A stretch of 48,297 bases of DNA, taken from NCBI RefSeq assembly GCF_004116465.1, contig NZ_PDJV01000021.1:1-48297 (forward strand). Reading direction: 5' to 3'. The first letter of the stretch is position 1, and each line of letters opens with the position of its first letter. Shown one piece after another: positions 8,335-18,970 of the stretch. The DNA comes from Arcobacter sp. F2176 (GTDB lineage Bacteria; Campylobacterota; Campylobacteria; Campylobacterales; Arcobacteraceae). Both the position numbers and the translations under genes were made by a program. The notes below the pieces were generated by a model. That model saw only the letters and a program-made list of their open reading frames with translations. It did not search any database and was not told the origin of the DNA.

Positions 8335-10545
8335 TTATAAGTCTTGTTCGATTACTTTTTTAAATTTATTAAAGTAAATATCTTTTGCATTTTCTAAAGA
8401 GATTGTCACATCATTGATTGAGATTATATCTCCTCCAACTGTTCCAATTTTTGTACAAGAGATACCTTTAGAAGTTGCAAGGTTAATAAATGCTTCGATA
8501 TTCTCTTCTTTTACTTCTACAACTGCTCTACTCAAAGATTCACAAAAGATATCTTTTGAATCATTTAATTCAACAGATACATTTACACCTTTGTTTCCAA
8601 CAACTGCCATTTTAGCAATTGCAATTGCTAATCCACCAACATTTACATCTTTAGCACTTGCTAAAAGAGATGATGTATTTGCATCAATAACTGTGTCCCA
8701 AAGTGCTAACTCTTTTTCAAAATCAACTTCTGGATGAACACCAGCTACTTTGTCATACATTTTTTTCATATATAAAGAAGCCCCAAATTCACCTTTTGTA
8801 TCCCCGAAAAGGAAAAGTGTGTTTCCATCTTCTTGTAATCTTGAAGGTAAAACTCTGTTTGCATCTTCATTTACACCAACCATTGCAATTGAAGGTGTTG
8901 GGAAAACCCCTACTCCATTTGTTTCATTGTATAAAGATACATTTCCACCAATAACTGGAGTTACAAGTGCTTTACAAGCTGATTTGATACCTTCACAAGC
9001 CATTTTAAACTGCCACATAACTTCTGGGTTTTGAGGGTTTCCAAAGTTTAGACAATCTGTGATTGCTTTTGGTCTTGCTCCACTCATTGCTACATTTCTT
9101 CCTGATTCCATAACAGCAGCTGCAGCTCCTAGTTCTGGATTGATATAACAAAGTCTTGTATTACAATCAGCACTCATAGCAAGTGCTTTTCCTGTCTCTT
9201 TGATTCTAATTGATGAACCATCTAAAGTTCCAGGTCCTTCGATTGTATTTGTTTGTACCATAGAATCATATTGAGAATAAACCCATGATTTATCAACTAC
9301 TTCCATATCACTAAACATAGCGTCAAAAGCTTCTTGGTTTGAGATGTTTTTGTCTAATGTTATATTTTTTATATCTTTTAGATATTCAGGTTCTTTAACT
9401 GGTCTATCTAATATTGGAGCTTCTTCTGATACTGGTTGAACAGGAACTTCTGCACACTTCTCTCCATGCCAAAATAATTCCATATTTCCAGTACCAGTTA
9501 CTTCACCAATAACAGCAACATCTAATTCCCATTTTTCAAAGATATCAATAATTGCTTGCTCGCAACCTTTTTTAGCACAAATAAGCATTCTCTCTTGTGA
9601 TTCACTTAACATGAAATCATAAGGAGTCATTCCTTCTTCTCTTGCAGGTACTTTATCTAAATGCATAATCATACCTGAACCACTTCTTCCCGCCATCTCA
9701 AAAGAGGATGAAGTAAGTCCCGCAGCACCCATATCTTGAATACCGATGATTAAATCAGTTTTAAACAGCTCTAAACAAGCTTCTAAAAGTAGTTTTTCAG
9801 TAAAAGGATCTCCAACTTGTACAGTTGGTCTTTTTGATTCTGAGTCTTCTGTAAATGAAGCTGATGACATAACTGCTCCACCAAGACCATCTCTCCCAGT
9901 TTTAGAACCCACATACATAACTGGATTTCCTAAACCTTCTGCTTTACCGTAAAAGATTTCGTCAGCTTTTGCTAAACCTAAAGTAAAGGCATTTACAAGG
10001 TTATTTCCAGCATAACACTCTTCAAAAGTAGTCTCTCCACCAATAGTTGGAACTCCCATACAGTTACCATATCCACCAATACCAGCAACTACACCTCGAA
10101 GTAAAAATCTATGTTTAGCAGCAGTTTCAGAATCTCCCTCAATAGAAGCAAATCTAATAGAGTTCATATTTGCAATTGGTCTTGCACCCATTGTAAATAC
10201 ATCTCTTAAAATACCACCAACACCTGTAGCAGCACCTTGATAAGGTTCAATAAAACTTGGATGATTGTGTGATTCCATTTTAAATACAGCAGCATAACCA
10301 TCACCAATATCAATAACCCCAGCATTTTCACCTGGACCTTGAATAACCCATGGCGCTTTTGTTGGGAAACCATTTAAGTATTTTTTGCTAGATTTATATG
10401 AACAGTGTTCACTCCACATAGCAGAAAAAATACCAATTTCTACATGATTTGGTTCTCTTTTTAGGATATTTCTTATGTTTTCTAACTCTTCAAGTGTTAA
10501 AGAGTGGGCAAGAGCCATCTCTTCAGTTGTCATCTCTTTTTGCAT
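8335..10545 (-). CDS. purL: Phosphoribosylformylglycinamidine synthase subunit PurL
   Basis: A 736-aa PurL of the small (three-subunit PurL-PurQ-PurS) type, which makes FGAM from FGAR, ATP and glutamine-derived ammonia. Visible motifs are [13 protein letters not shown] and [11 protein letters not shown] near the N-terminus, [10 protein letters not shown] with the catalytic His, [28 protein letters not shown], and in the second half GGNVSLYNE. purQ and purS are not in the window. The start ATG follows AAGGTTAATA. It is a single-gene unit closed by a strong terminator. Confidence 0.97.
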   Translation of the reverse strand: MQKEMTTEEMALAHSLTLEELENIRNILKREPNHVEIGIFSAMWSEHCSYKSSKKYLNGFPTKAPWVIQGPGENAGVIDIGDGYAAVFKMESHNHPSFIEPYQGAATGVGGILRDVFTMGARPIANMNSIRFASIEGDSETAAKHRFLLRGVVAGIGGYGNCMGVPTIGGETTFEECYAGNNLVNAFTLGLAKADEIFYGKAEGLGNPVMYVGSKTGRDGLGGAVMSSASFTEDSESKRPTVQVGDPFTEKLLLEACLELFKTDLIIGIQDMGAAGLTSSSFEMAGRSGSGMIMHLDKVPAREEGMTPYDFMLSESQERMLICAKKGCEQAIIDIFEKWELDVAVIGEVTGTGNMELFWHGEKCAEVPVQPVSEEAPILDRPVKEPEYLKDIKNITLDKNISNQEAFDAMFSDMEVVDKSWVYSQYDSMVQTNTIEGPGTLDGSSIRIKETGKALAMSADCNTRLCYINPELGAAAAVMESGRNVAMSGARPKAITDCLNFGNPQNPEVMWQFKMACEGIKSACKALVTPVIGGNVSLYNETNGVGVFPTPSIAMVGVNEDANRVLPSRLQEDGNTLFLFGDTKGEFGASLYMKKMYDKVAGVHPEVDFEKELALWDTVIDANTSSLLASAKDVNVGGLAIAIAKMAVVGNKGVNVSVELNDSKDIFCESLSRAVVEVKEENIEAFINLATSKGISCTKIGTVGGDIISINDVTISLENAKDIYFNKFKKVIEQDL

Positions 10546-10606
10546 TATTAACCTTAAGTTGTTTTATTAATGCGTGATTATAACTAAAGAAGATTTAATA
10601 AAAGTT

Positions 10607-11569
10607 TTAACCCTCTGAAAGGATTGAAATTTTTCCATTTTCAAGTTGAATATAAAGCTCTTTTACTCCATCAAAAAGATATGAATTTGTTTTATAGTGC
10701 TCATCCATAACTATTTTAAACATTTTTTTATTGAAAGAGTTTGGATATGGCATTATATTTATATTTGAGAAATCAATTGTTTTTTCTTCTTTTCTTGAGA
10801 AAATATACTCTTTTTGTTTTTTAAATGCATCAAAATCTTGTCCATTTGCTCTTTTAAAATCTTTTGAATAATAAGCTAAATATTTATCTACATCAGAAAC
10901 TCTCCAAGCATCAGTCCAAGAGAAAATAAAAGCCAATACTTCGCTCATCTCTTTTTTAGTTGTTGGTTCAATATCTTTTTCTGAAATCAATAAAACAGAT
11001 TCATCATAATTTATGCTTTTATCTAAAATAACTAAACTTTCATTATCTAGTGCAATACAACCTTTTGTATAGTCTGATCTAGTCTCTTCAAAAGGCATAC
11101 CATGAATCCAAATTCCATGACCTTCTTTATTTAAAGATTTATCAAAAGTATTTGGATAGTTTGTTACTAAGGCTAAAGGACCGTAAAATTGATCAAGTTT
11201 AGTTAATTTTCTAGTCAATCTATAAGCTCCAATAGGAGTTTTTAAATCTCCTTCAAGAAATTTATCACCATCTTTTTCTCCACTAATCATTGTTTGCGTA
11301 AGAAGTTTTAAAAACTTTTTATCTTCTCTTTTAAAAAGTTCAAACTTTTTTGATAGTTTATCAGCTACTAAAACATATTTTTTTGATTCATAATATCCAT
11401 ATCTAACATCAACATTTTCTAAATACTTATTCCAGTACTCTTCACTTTTAAGTTGTCTATCTAACTCTTTTTGTACTTCTTCTATTCCCATTGTTCTATA
11501 TATTGTTACAAAATCAGCTAAAAGATATGTATTAAATAACACTAAAACTAAAAACGCAATTTTCTTCAA
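10607..11569 (-). CDS. L,D-transpeptidase/carboxypeptidase-fold peptidoglycan enzyme (Csd6/Pgp2-like)
   Basis: I place the start at TTG 11567-11569, because GGAGAAG lies six nt upstream and the protein then begins MKKIAFLVLVLF, a clean signal peptide ending near LLAD. A TTG at 11581 would add four residues but has no ribosome site. The mature protein has a YkuD domain with HGIWIHGMPFEE and, near the end of the domain, KGCIALDN containing the catalytic Cys. A C-terminal NTF2-like domain follows (from about AFIFSWTDAWRVSDVDKYLAYY). This three-part layout is that of Helicobacter Csd6 and Campylobacter Pgp2, periplasmic L,D-carboxypeptidases that trim tetrapeptides to set helical shape. It is divergent from the Csd3-like gene. 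Confidence 0.88.
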   Translation of the reverse strand: MKKIAFLVLVLFNTYLLADFVTIYRTMGIEEVQKELDRQLKSEEYWNKYLENVDVRYGYYESKKYVLVADKLSKKFELFKREDKKFLKLLTQTMISGEKDGDKFLEGDLKTPIGAYRLTRKLTKLDQFYGPLALVTNYPNTFDKSLNKEGHGIWIHGMPFEETRSDYTKGCIALDNESLVILDKSINYDESVLLISEKDIEPTTKKEMSEVLAFIFSWTDAWRVSDVDKYLAYYSKDFKRANGQDFDAFKKQKEYIFSRKEEKTIDFSNINIMPYPNSFNKKMFKIVMDEHYKTNSYLFDGVKELYIQLENGKISILSEG

Positions 11570-11582
11570 AAACTTCTCCAAA

Positions 11583-11630
11583 ATTATATTTAAGGTTGCA
11601 ATTGTATAATAATACTCTTGATTTTATAAT
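11583..11630. promoter_or_regulatory. Divergent promoter between the two cell-shape genes
   Basis: The 76-bp gap holds TATAAT hexamers on both strands. On the plus strand they are at 11605-11610 and 11625-11630. On the minus strand one lies at 11583-11588, only about 14 nt before the L,D-transpeptidase-like start. The close packing suggests shared control of the two peptidoglycan enzymes. Position is from inspection only. Confidence 0.45.
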
Positions 11631-11645
11631 AAAAAGAGAAACGAT

Positions 11646-12815
11646 TTGAAGTATTTAATATGCATTTTATTAATAGTGAGCTCACTATTTAGTTTAGAAG
11701 TAAAAAAACTGTCTTGGCCCAAAGGTGATACCTTTCTAACATTTTTACAAGAAAACAATATTGATAACAAACTTTATTTTAACTTAGAAAGAGAAGACAA
11801 AGAGTTATGTTCAGAGATTAGAGCAGGTGCCACTTATTATGAAACAAAAAATGAAAAAGGTGAACTAATTCAAGCCTTAATAGAAGTATCAGAAGAGATA
11901 CAACTACAAGTTTACAAAGATGGTGATTCTTATAAATTTTCTACTCTTCCAATCATTTTTGATGAAGCTGTTGAAACCGTAACTATTCCTATTACATCAT
12001 CACCCTATCAAGACATATTAAATATGACTTCAAATAGTGAATTAGCAAATGAGTTTATTCGAGCATATAGTGGAAGTGTAAACTTTAAATATATGAGAAA
12101 AAATGACACCATTACAATAAAATATAGACAGAGAATCAGACTAGGTCAATATCATGGAACACCAGATATTATTTCAGCAGTTGTAAAAATAAGAAATAAA
12201 GAATATTTTATATTTAAAAATGAAGATGATGGGAAATATTATAATGAAGCTGGTAAAAGTTTAACAAGTTACTTTTTTAAAATACCTCTAACTTATACTC
12301 GTATTTCAAGTGCTTTTACATTGAAAAGATGGCATCCCGTATTAAAAAGATACAGAGCCCACTTAGGAATTGATTATGCAGCCCCAAGAGGAAGAGCTAT
12401 TCATTCAGCTGCTGATGGAAGAATTGTATTTAGAGGTAGAAAAGGTGGATATGGGAATGTTATTGAGATAGTTCACAAAAATGGATATAAAACTCTTTAT
12501 GCGCACCAAAGTAGATTTAAGCCTGGACTTAGAGTAGGAAGTAGAGTTAAACAAGGACAAACAATAGGATATGTTGGTACAACGGGTGTTAGTACAGGCC
12601 CACACTTACACTTTGGTTTGTATAAAAATGGAAGAGCAATAAATCCAGCTAAAATAGTAAGAGTAACAAAAACAAAACTAAATGGAAATGCAAAGAAAAA
12701 ATTCCTAAAATATACAAAAGCCTTATCAAAAGAACTTGAAGAAAAAAGTAAAAATCCAACGCAAGAAGTTTTAGATTTAAAAGAAATACCAAATAAAAGC
12801 TTACTGAAAGTGTAA
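11646..12815 (+). CDS. M23 peptidoglycan endopeptidase/carboxypeptidase (Csd3/Pgp3-like)
   Basis: A 389-aa secreted LytM (M23) metallopeptidase with a signal peptide in residues 1-18. An N-terminal inhibitory/OapA-like region (SWPKGDTFLTFLQENNI) and a middle domain come before the peptidase domain. Zinc ligands are visible as HLGIDYAAP (His239, Asp243) and HLHFG (His320/His322). The whole matches Helicobacter Csd3/HdpA and Campylobacter Pgp3, D,D-endopeptidases/carboxypeptidases that shape the cell. The start is TTG with AAGAGA nearby. It is followed after 2 nt by mgtE, so the two are probably co-transcribed. Confidence 0.9.
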   Translation: MKYLICILLIVSSLFSLEVKKLSWPKGDTFLTFLQENNIDNKLYFNLEREDKELCSEIRAGATYYETKNEKGELIQALIEVSEEIQLQVYKDGDSYKFSTLPIIFDEAVETVTIPITSSPYQDILNMTSNSELANEFIRAYSGSVNFKYMRKNDTITIKYRQRIRLGQYHGTPDIISAVVKIRNKEYFIFKNEDDGKYYNEAGKSLTSYFFKIPLTYTRISSAFTLKRWHPVLKRYRAHLGIDYAAPRGRAIHSAADGRIVFRGRKGGYGNVIEIVHKNGYKTLYAHQSRFKPGLRVGSRVKQGQTIGYVGTTGVSTGPHLHFGLYKNGRAINPAKIVRVTKTKLNGNAKKKFLKYTKALSKELEEKSKNPTQEVLDLKEIPNKSLLKV

Positions 12816-12817
12816 AT

Positions 12818-14173
12818 TTGAAAGTAAATGGAAAGTTTATAGAAAAAAATCCAACAGAACTTCTAAAAAAGTTAGATAAGCTACATCCAAGTGATATAGC
12901 TTATTCTTTAAAAAAAATAATAAAAAATGATCCAGATGATTTTGTCTTTATTCTAAAAAATTTACCTGAGGACATACTTGGTGATGTAATTTTAGAACTT
13001 CCTGAAAAACTAAGAGAATATGCTTATAAAGAGCTAACTATTGAAAAACTTACAGATGCTGTTGATGAATTGGAATCTGATGATCAAACAGACATTTTAC
13101 AAGAAATAGAAGAACTTAATATTGATAAAGCTAAAGAGATTTTTGATGGTCTTGAAGTTGATGACCAAGAAGAAATTAATTGGTTAAAAAGATATGAAGC
13201 AGGAGAAGCTGGTGCATATATGCAAACAGAGCTTTTCAGCGCAAACTTAAATGAAACAATCAGTAGCTCAATAGAAAAACTTAGAATTGCAAAAGAAGAA
13301 AAAGAACTTGAAAATATCCACCAAGTTTATATAGTAGATGATAATAAAATTTTAGTAGCTTCTATTTTGTTAGAAGATTTAATTATTTTTGATTATAAAA
13401 AAACTTACAAAGAAATAATTGAAGAACATGGTGCTAAAAGATTCAAACCCTATAAAGTAAATGACGATGAACTTATAAAAGATGTTGCAAAGCAATTTGA
13501 AAAGTATGACCTTAGCGTTGTAGCTGTAGTTGGTTACCAAAATATGCTAATAGGAAGAATTACATCAGATGATATTTTAGATGTTATTGAAGATAGTGCA
13601 ACGGAGCAAATGTATCAATTAGCTGGGGTTCATGATGACTTTGAACATGATAGTTTTATATTTACAGCTAAAAAAAGAGCTATGTGGCTTTTTATAAATC
13701 TAGGGACTGCTATATTAGCTTCTATGGTTATTGGTTTTTTTGATCAAACTATTCAGGCATTTGTTGCTTTAGCTGTACTTATGCCAATAGTAGCTTCAAT
13801 GGGTGGAAACGCAGGAACACAAACCTTAGCTGTAATGGTTAGAAGAATGGCATTAGGTGAAATAGATTTTGAGAACTCAAAAGATGCTATTATAAAAGAG
13901 GTTTTAGTATCGCTACTCAATGGTTTCCTATTTGCTTTAGTTGTTGGTATAATTACTTATTTTTGGTTTAATACACTTCTTTTAGGTTTAGTAATAGCAC
14001 TTTCTATGATAATAAACCTATTTAGTGCAGGTTTTTTTGGAGCAACTATACCACTTTTTCTAAAAAAATATAATATTGATCCAGCAGTTGGAAGTACAGT
14101 TTTACTTACAACAGTAACTGATATTGTCGGCTTTTTTAGTTTTTTAATGCTAGCAAAATTGATTTTACTCTAA
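12818..14173 (+). CDS. mgtE: Magnesium transporter MgtE
   Basis: A 451-aa MgtE. The N-terminal superhelical MgtE_N domain (about 10-130, many acidic DDQ/EID repeats) is followed by two CBS domains (about 135-255). The membrane domain of five helices carries PIVASMGGNAGTQTLAVMVRR, the selectivity motif. Cytosolic Mg2+ binding to the N and CBS domains closes the channel in characterised homologues. The start is TTG two nt after the Csd3-like stop, so translation is probably coupled. Length and domain order are normal. Confidence 0.95.
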   Translation: MKVNGKFIEKNPTELLKKLDKLHPSDIAYSLKKIIKNDPDDFVFILKNLPEDILGDVILELPEKLREYAYKELTIEKLTDAVDELESDDQTDILQEIEELNIDKAKEIFDGLEVDDQEEINWLKRYEAGEAGAYMQTELFSANLNETISSSIEKLRIAKEEKELENIHQVYIVDDNKILVASILLEDLIIFDYKKTYKEIIEEHGAKRFKPYKVNDDELIKDVAKQFEKYDLSVVAVVGYQNMLIGRITSDDILDVIEDSATEQMYQLAGVHDDFEHDSFIFTAKKRAMWLFINLGTAILASMVIGFFDQTIQAFVALAVLMPIVASMGGNAGTQTLAVMVRRMALGEIDFENSKDAIIKEVLVSLLNGFLFALVVGIITYFWFNTLLLGLVIALSMIINLFSAGFFGATIPLFLKKYNIDPAVGSTVLLTTVTDIVGFFSFLMLAKLILL

Positions 14174-14211
14174 TTTTTAATTGTGATATAATTAATCTTT
14201 AAAGGGTATCC

Positions 14212-15513
14212 ATGAAAAAAGTTTCTTCAGCATTTTATATAGCTTGTATTTATTTTATTCTTAGTTTTTTTTGGATTTTATTTTCTGATAAAGCTATTTT
14301 ATTACTTACTCAAGAGAATCAAATATTAACTTACATCCAAACAATAAAAGGTTGGATTTTTATATCAATTACTTCAATTTATTTATATTTTATTATTTCA
14401 AAAGAGTTTAAAAAAGAACAAGACTTAAAAGAGTATTTTAAAAAAAGCCTTGATAACTTAGCTTCACCAATTATAGTTTTTAATGAAGAGGGTAAAGTTT
14501 TAACTATAAATAAAACTTTTGAAAAACTAACTGGCTATAAATATAAAGAAGTAGATACCATAGATAAATGGACAAAGCTTGCCTATGAGAATAATGCTTC
14601 AAATGTAAAAGAGATAATAAATTCACTTTACACAATCAACGAAATATTTGATAATGGGATATTTAATATTAAGACAAAATCAGGAAAAGTATTAATTTGG
14701 CATTTTTATTCTGCACCTTTTGGTATAAGAAAAGGTAAAAGAACAATTATATCAAATGCAGTGGATATTACAGATATAAAGAACAAAGAAAAAATAATGA
14801 AGCAACAATCTAAAATGGCAGCAATGGGAGAAGTTTTAGAAAATATTGCACATCAATGGAGACAACCATTATCAAATATATCTGCAATTTCTACTGGTAT
14901 TGGCTTAAAAAATGAATTAAAAACACTAGAAGAAAAAGAGATTCATGATTCAATGAATCAAATTAATGATTCTGTTCAATATTTATCAAAAACTATAGAT
15001 GATTTTAGAAGCTTTTTTAAACCCTCAAAAGAAAAAACAAACTTTACAATTGAAGAGACATTTGAAAAATCTTTAATGATTATTGGAAGTAAATTTAAAA
15101 ATGAGAATATTGAATTTATAAATGAAATAGATAATATAGATATAATAAATGATAAAAATGCCCTAATACAAGTATTAATAAATCTTTTTAATAATTCAAA
15201 AGATGCTTTTATTGAGAATAATTTAAGTAATAGGCTAATATTTATCAAAACAAACATAAAAGATAATAAACTTATTATTGAAATAAAAGATAATGCAGGT
15301 GGAGTTAATGAAAGCATTATTAATAAAATATTTGAACCATATTTTACAACCAAAGACAAATCTCTTGGTACAGGAATTGGATTATATATGAGTGAAGAAA
15401 TTGTTGTAAAGCACATGCAAGGAGAAATAAATGTTGAGAATATAGAATTTGAGTACAATGAAGAAAAACAAAAAGGTGCAAAATTTTCGATAATTTTACC
15501 CCTGAAAAATTAA
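14212..15513 (+). CDS. Membrane PAS sensor histidine kinase
   Basis: A 433-aa kinase with two membrane helices in the first 70 residues (about 7-24 and 47-64) and little periplasmic sequence between them. A PAS domain (about 83-180, SLDNLASPIIVFNEEGKVLTINKTF) comes next. The phospho-acceptor box MAAMGEVLENIAHQWRQPL has His214, and a HATPase domain has DNAGG and GTGIGLYMSEEIV. No response regulator gene is adjacent, so it is an orphan and its ligand is unknown. The start ATG has AAAGGGTATCC. Its stop overlaps the convergent neighbour by 4 nt. Confidence 0.9.
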   Translation: MKKVSSAFYIACIYFILSFFWILFSDKAILLLTQENQILTYIQTIKGWIFISITSIYLYFIISKEFKKEQDLKEYFKKSLDNLASPIIVFNEEGKVLTINKTFEKLTGYKYKEVDTIDKWTKLAYENNASNVKEIINSLYTINEIFDNGIFNIKTKSGKVLIWHFYSAPFGIRKGKRTIISNAVDITDIKNKEKIMKQQSKMAAMGEVLENIAHQWRQPLSNISAISTGIGLKNELKTLEEKEIHDSMNQINDSVQYLSKTIDDFRSFFKPSKEKTNFTIEETFEKSLMIIGSKFKNENIEFINEIDNIDIINDKNALIQVLINLFNNSKDAFIENNLSNRLIFIKTNIKDNKLIIEIKDNAGGVNESIINKIFEPYFTTKDKSLGTGIGLYMSEEIVVKHMQGEINVENIEFEYNEEKQKGAKFSIILPLKN

Positions 15514-15836
15514 AGAATTTCTAAATCTAACTCCAAATAATCTTTTCCAAAATTAACTTTATAACTTAATTCATCATCACTATTTTTTATCAACTTTGTA
15601 AATTCTTTACTATTTGCAAAATAATTTGTTCTAAAAGAAAGTTTATCATTTTCAACTTTTAAATATAAAAAAACCTCTCCATTTGCACTTAAATTTGTTG
15701 ATTTACAATACATATAACATTTTAATTGATTATTTTCAAATTTTGAGCTGTCTTCAATCATCTCAAATGGATAAACATATCCATTTGAGTCAAAATATGA
15801 AAATCTGATTTTTTTGATTTTCTCTAAATTAAGCAC
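15510..15836 (-). CDS. Hypothetical 108-aa protein
   Basis: A soluble, lysine- and phenylalanine-rich protein with no signal peptide or membrane segment. Alternating strands suggest a small beta-rich fold (VFLYLKVENDKLSFRTNYF). I do not recognise the family. It starts at GTG 6 nt after the folE stop without a clear ribosome site, so it is probably coupled to folE translation. It converges with the sensor kinase gene, sharing 4 nt. That it is read in the same direction and close to folE supports its reality; function is unknown. Confidence 0.6.
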   Translation of the reverse strand: MLNLEKIKKIRFSYFDSNGYVYPFEMIEDSSKFENNQLKCYMYCKSTNLSANGEVFLYLKVENDKLSFRTNYFANSKEFTKLIKNSDDELSYKVNFGKDYLELDLEIL

Positions 15837-15842
15837 GAAAGA

Positions 15843-16415
15843 TTATTTATGCAAAGATTGAGCTACTATTGATAAAAACTCATCTTTTGTTTTTTTCTCT
15901 TTTTTAAATAACCCTCTAAGCGCTGAAGTGACAGTCGTAGAACAAATTTTTTCTACTCCTCTCATCTCCATGCACATATGTCTTGCATCTATCATAACAG
16001 CAACACCTTTTGGATTTAAGGCTTCATGAAGAGCATCACAAATTTGCTCAGTCATTTGTTCTTGAATTTGTAATCTTCTAGCAAATACATCAACAACTCT
16101 TGGAATCTTTGAAAGTCCTACAACTTTTCCATTTGGGATATATGCCACATGTGCTTTTCCAATAATTGGCAACATATGATGTTCGCACATAGAATAAAAT
16201 TCTATATCTTTTATAACAACCATTTCATCATTTGAACTTGTAAAAAGTGCTGAATTTATTATCTCTTTTGGATCTTGATTATATCCGCTACACATAAAAT
16301 CAAAGGCTTTTCTCACACGACTTGGAGTTTTTTCTAAGCCTTCTCTAGTTACATCTTCCCCTACATATTCAAGTACACTTTTTATTGCATCTTCAAATTT
16401 TTTTTCATCTTTCAT
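15843..16415 (-). CDS. folE: GTP cyclohydrolase I
   Basis: A 190-aa FolE, which makes dihydroneopterin triphosphate from GTP for folate (and possibly queuosine-type) synthesis. Visible motifs are [22 protein letters not shown], holding the zinc Cys and His ligands, [23 protein letters not shown], and HMCMEMRGV with the second zinc Cys. Length is normal. The start ATG follows AAAGGGAATAT. It sits downstream of the broken gspF gene and upstream of the 108-aa unknown. Confidence 0.97.
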   Translation of the reverse strand: MKDEKKFEDAIKSVLEYVGEDVTREGLEKTPSRVRKAFDFMCSGYNQDPKEIINSALFTSSNDEMVVIKDIEFYSMCEHHMLPIIGKAHVAYIPNGKVVGLSKIPRVVDVFARRLQIQEQMTEQICDALHEALNPKGVAVMIDARHMCMEMRGVEKICSTTVTSALRGLFKKEKKTKDEFLSIVAQSLHK

Positions 16416-16424
16416 ATATTCCCT

Positions 16425-17621
16425 TTAAATATTTAACATCTCACTCATATTCCATATGGGAGTAAAAATTGCAAGCATAATCCATAATATCAGCGATGAA
16501 ATAAGTATAAGAAAGATTGGTTCAATAAGAGAAGTTAAAGACTTAATCTTTTTATCAAACTTTTTTTCATACAAAACTTGTAATCTCTCTACACATATAT
16601 CCAAAGAATTACTAACTTCACCACTTCTTATTAAACTAATAACCAACTCATCAAATAATTCTGTTGAATTAAATGAGTATGAAATTGATTTGCCATTTTT
16701 AAGATGTTCATTAATAGACGATATTCTAGCCAAAAGGTATTTATTTTTTATTAAAATTCATGCATCTTCCATACTTAAATGAAATTCATATTTTGATTGT
16801 AATAAAATATTTAGTGCCACAAAAAAATTATATAGTTCATATGTTTTATTTAAACTTCCTATTACGGGGAGATATTTTATAAAAAATTCATCATTAAAGT
16901 AAGAAAATCTATCAGATATATTAATAAAATATTTTATTGCAAAATAAATGAAAATAAAAAAAAGCAAAAGATATAAAGAGTATTTTAAAAAGAAATTTTT
17001 TAGGTTAAGTAATAAAATAGTAGAAATAGGAAGTTGCATGTTATATTGTAAAAATATATTTTCAAATTTTGGTACTACAAAAATAAAAATCAAACTAAGG
17101 GCTAAGATAAAAGTTATCATGACGATTAGAGGGTATCTCAAAGAATTTTTCAGCTCTTTTTTATTCTTTAGTCTTATTTTTAAAAGTGTAGACAAAGCCA
17201 CAATGACAGCTTTTATATTTCCATTTTTTTCAAATATCATGAAAAAAGGAATTATAATTGGATTCAAATCTTTTTCATATTTTTCCAAAGCTTTATAAAT
17301 AGGTCTTCCATTTTGCAAAGCAGATTCCATAGAGACTAATATATCTGATAAATAATCATTTTTTATACTTTTTTGTAAGATTCTTATAGCATCTATTAAT
17401 AAAATATTAGAATCTAACATAATACTTAGTTGGATAAATAATTCAATAATCTGCTCTTCATTTGCTTTATTTACTATTTTGATATTTTTAAATTGAAGCT
17501 TTTTTATCTTTTTTATTTTTACAATATTCTCAGGAAGTTTTTCTTTTTTTAAATCATCACTTATTATAACTTTAGATTTGATTTTTTGGTTTTCTTGATA
17601 GTGTATTTTATACTTATTCAA
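16425..17621 (-). pseudogene. Type II secretion system F protein interrupted by one in-frame TGA
   Basis: The frame runs 398 codons from TTG 17621 (overlapping the gspE stop) to 16425, with one internal stop TGA at 16758-16760 and no frameshift. Upstream of it are 287 residues with the first T2SSF domain (LFIQLSIMLDSNILLIDAIRIL) and two membrane helices. Downstream in the same frame is the rest of the second T2SSF domain (NGKSISYSF, IEPIFLILISSLILWIMLAIF). The stop falls inside that second domain, at MEDA-stop-ILIKNKYL. This would be the inner-membrane platform of the T2SS/competence-like machine (CtsF-like). It is a single nonsense change or a sequence error; everything else looks intact. 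Confidence 0.85.
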
Positions 17622-18970
17622 AATAATACTTTGTTTACTTCATCTTTAGTTGTTAGATTCTTTTCAATTTTCTCTTTTGCATCGTCAAAAAGAGATTTAA
17701 AGCCAATACTTTTTACATAGTGCATAATTTTATTTTTATCAAAATCATTTGCCACAATCGAAGATATATTTTCATCAAACTCTAAAAACTCAAATAATGA
17801 TAACCTACCCTCAAACCTAGTATAATTGCACTTACTACAACCATCTTCACAAAAAAGGCAAAGTTTAAGCACTAATCTTTGAGCAATAACAGCTCTTAAA
17901 GTAGAAGCTACTAAATATGGTTTTGCATTTAAATCAAAAAGCCTAGAAAGTGTTGAAATAGAATCGTTAGTATGCAAGGTACTAAAAACCAAATGACCAG
18001 TAAGAGAAGCTTGAATAGCTATACTCAAAGATTCTTCATCTCTTATTTCACCTATCATAATTATGTCAGGATCTTGCCTTAATATATTTTTTAAAACATC
18101 ATTGAAACTTAGTCCTATGGCATTATTAATTGCAACTTGTTGTATTCCTTTTATCTGGTATTCTACTGGATCTTCTATTGTAATGATTTTTTTAGAATTA
18201 TCATTTAACTCATTTAATATAGAGTACAAAGTAGTAGTCTTTCCACTTCCAGTGGGACCCGTAACTAGAATTAAGCCATTTGATTTCATGATTGTTCTTT
18301 TAACTTTTTCCAATATGAAATTATCAAACCCAATATTATTTAATTCCTTTTTATTAGTTCCATTATCTAAAATTCTTAATACAATTGATTCGCCTGTAAT
18401 AGTTGGCATGGTTGATACCCTAAAATCAATTTTATCTTTATTTAAAACTTGTTTTTCAAATCTTGCATTTTGTGGTTTTCTTTTTTCTGTGATATCCATA
18501 TTTGATATAAGTTTAATATATGAACTAAGAATCAAATAAAAACTGAGATCAAAACTAAAAAAAGTTTTTAAAATACCATCTATTCTAAGTCTTATTATTA
18601 AGCACTCACTTAAAGTTTCAATATGTATATCACTACACTTTTTTTCAAGAGAATATCTTAATACAAAATCAAAAAAGACATGAATAGATTTTTCTTGATT
18701 TTCTTGTATTGAATTTTTATAATTTATAAAAATGTCATATTTTTCTTCAAAATCATCCAAACAAAATAAAATTTCATTTTTACTAGATTTAATCTCTTTT
18801 ATTACTAAATTAGTATCAAATAACTCTAAATCTGAACTCTCATCACAAACTATTACTGTAATAAAATATTCATCTTTTTTTATTGGTAAAACTAAATTAT
18901 TTCTTAAACTTTTAACATCATAGTTTTTAATAAGTTCATAGTCACATCTATAATTATCTAGTATATTCAT
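17618..18970 (-). CDS. Type II secretion/competence ATPase GspE (CtsE-like)
   Basis: A 450-aa secretion ATPase. Walker A is GPTGSGKTTT starting at residue 238. The Asp box is ITIEDPVEY, Walker B DPDIIMIGEIRDEES, and the His box SLTGHLVFSTLHTN. The C-terminal zinc motif is compact: CLFCEDGCSKC. It powers pseudopilus assembly. The start ATG 18970 overlaps the upstream gene by 17 nt, and its stop overlaps the broken gspF by 4 nt. In Campylobacter jejuni similar cts genes drive natural transformation, so a DNA-uptake role is a reasonable inference. Confidence 0.93.
   Translation of the reverse strand: MNILDNYRCDYELIKNYDVKSLRNNLVLPIKKDEYFITVIVCDESSDLELFDTNLVIKEIKSSKNEILFCLDDFEEKYDIFINYKNSIQENQEKSIHVFFDFVLRYSLEKKCSDIHIETLSECLIIRLRIDGILKTFFSFDLSFYLILSSYIKLISNMDITEKRKPQNARFEKQVLNKDKIDFRVSTMPTITGESIVLRILDNGTNKKELNNIGFDNFILEKVKRTIMKSNGLILVTGPTGSGKTTTLYSILNELNDNSKKIITIEDPVEYQIKGIQQVAINNAIGLSFNDVLKNILRQDPDIIMIGEIRDEESLSIAIQASLTGHLVFSTLHTNDSISTLSRLFDLNAKPYLVASTLRAVIAQRLVLKLCLFCEDGCSKCNYTRFEGRLSLFEFLEFDENISSIVANDFDKNKIMHYVKSIGFKSLFDDAKEKIEKNLTTKDEVNKVLF

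Noticed and set aside
16758-16760. In-frame TGA in gspF considered as selenocysteine or recoded codon
   Set aside because: No selenocysteine-like hairpin is apparent after it, secretion F proteins are not selenoproteins, and Campylobacterota use the standard bacterial code. A nonsense change or sequence error is simpler.
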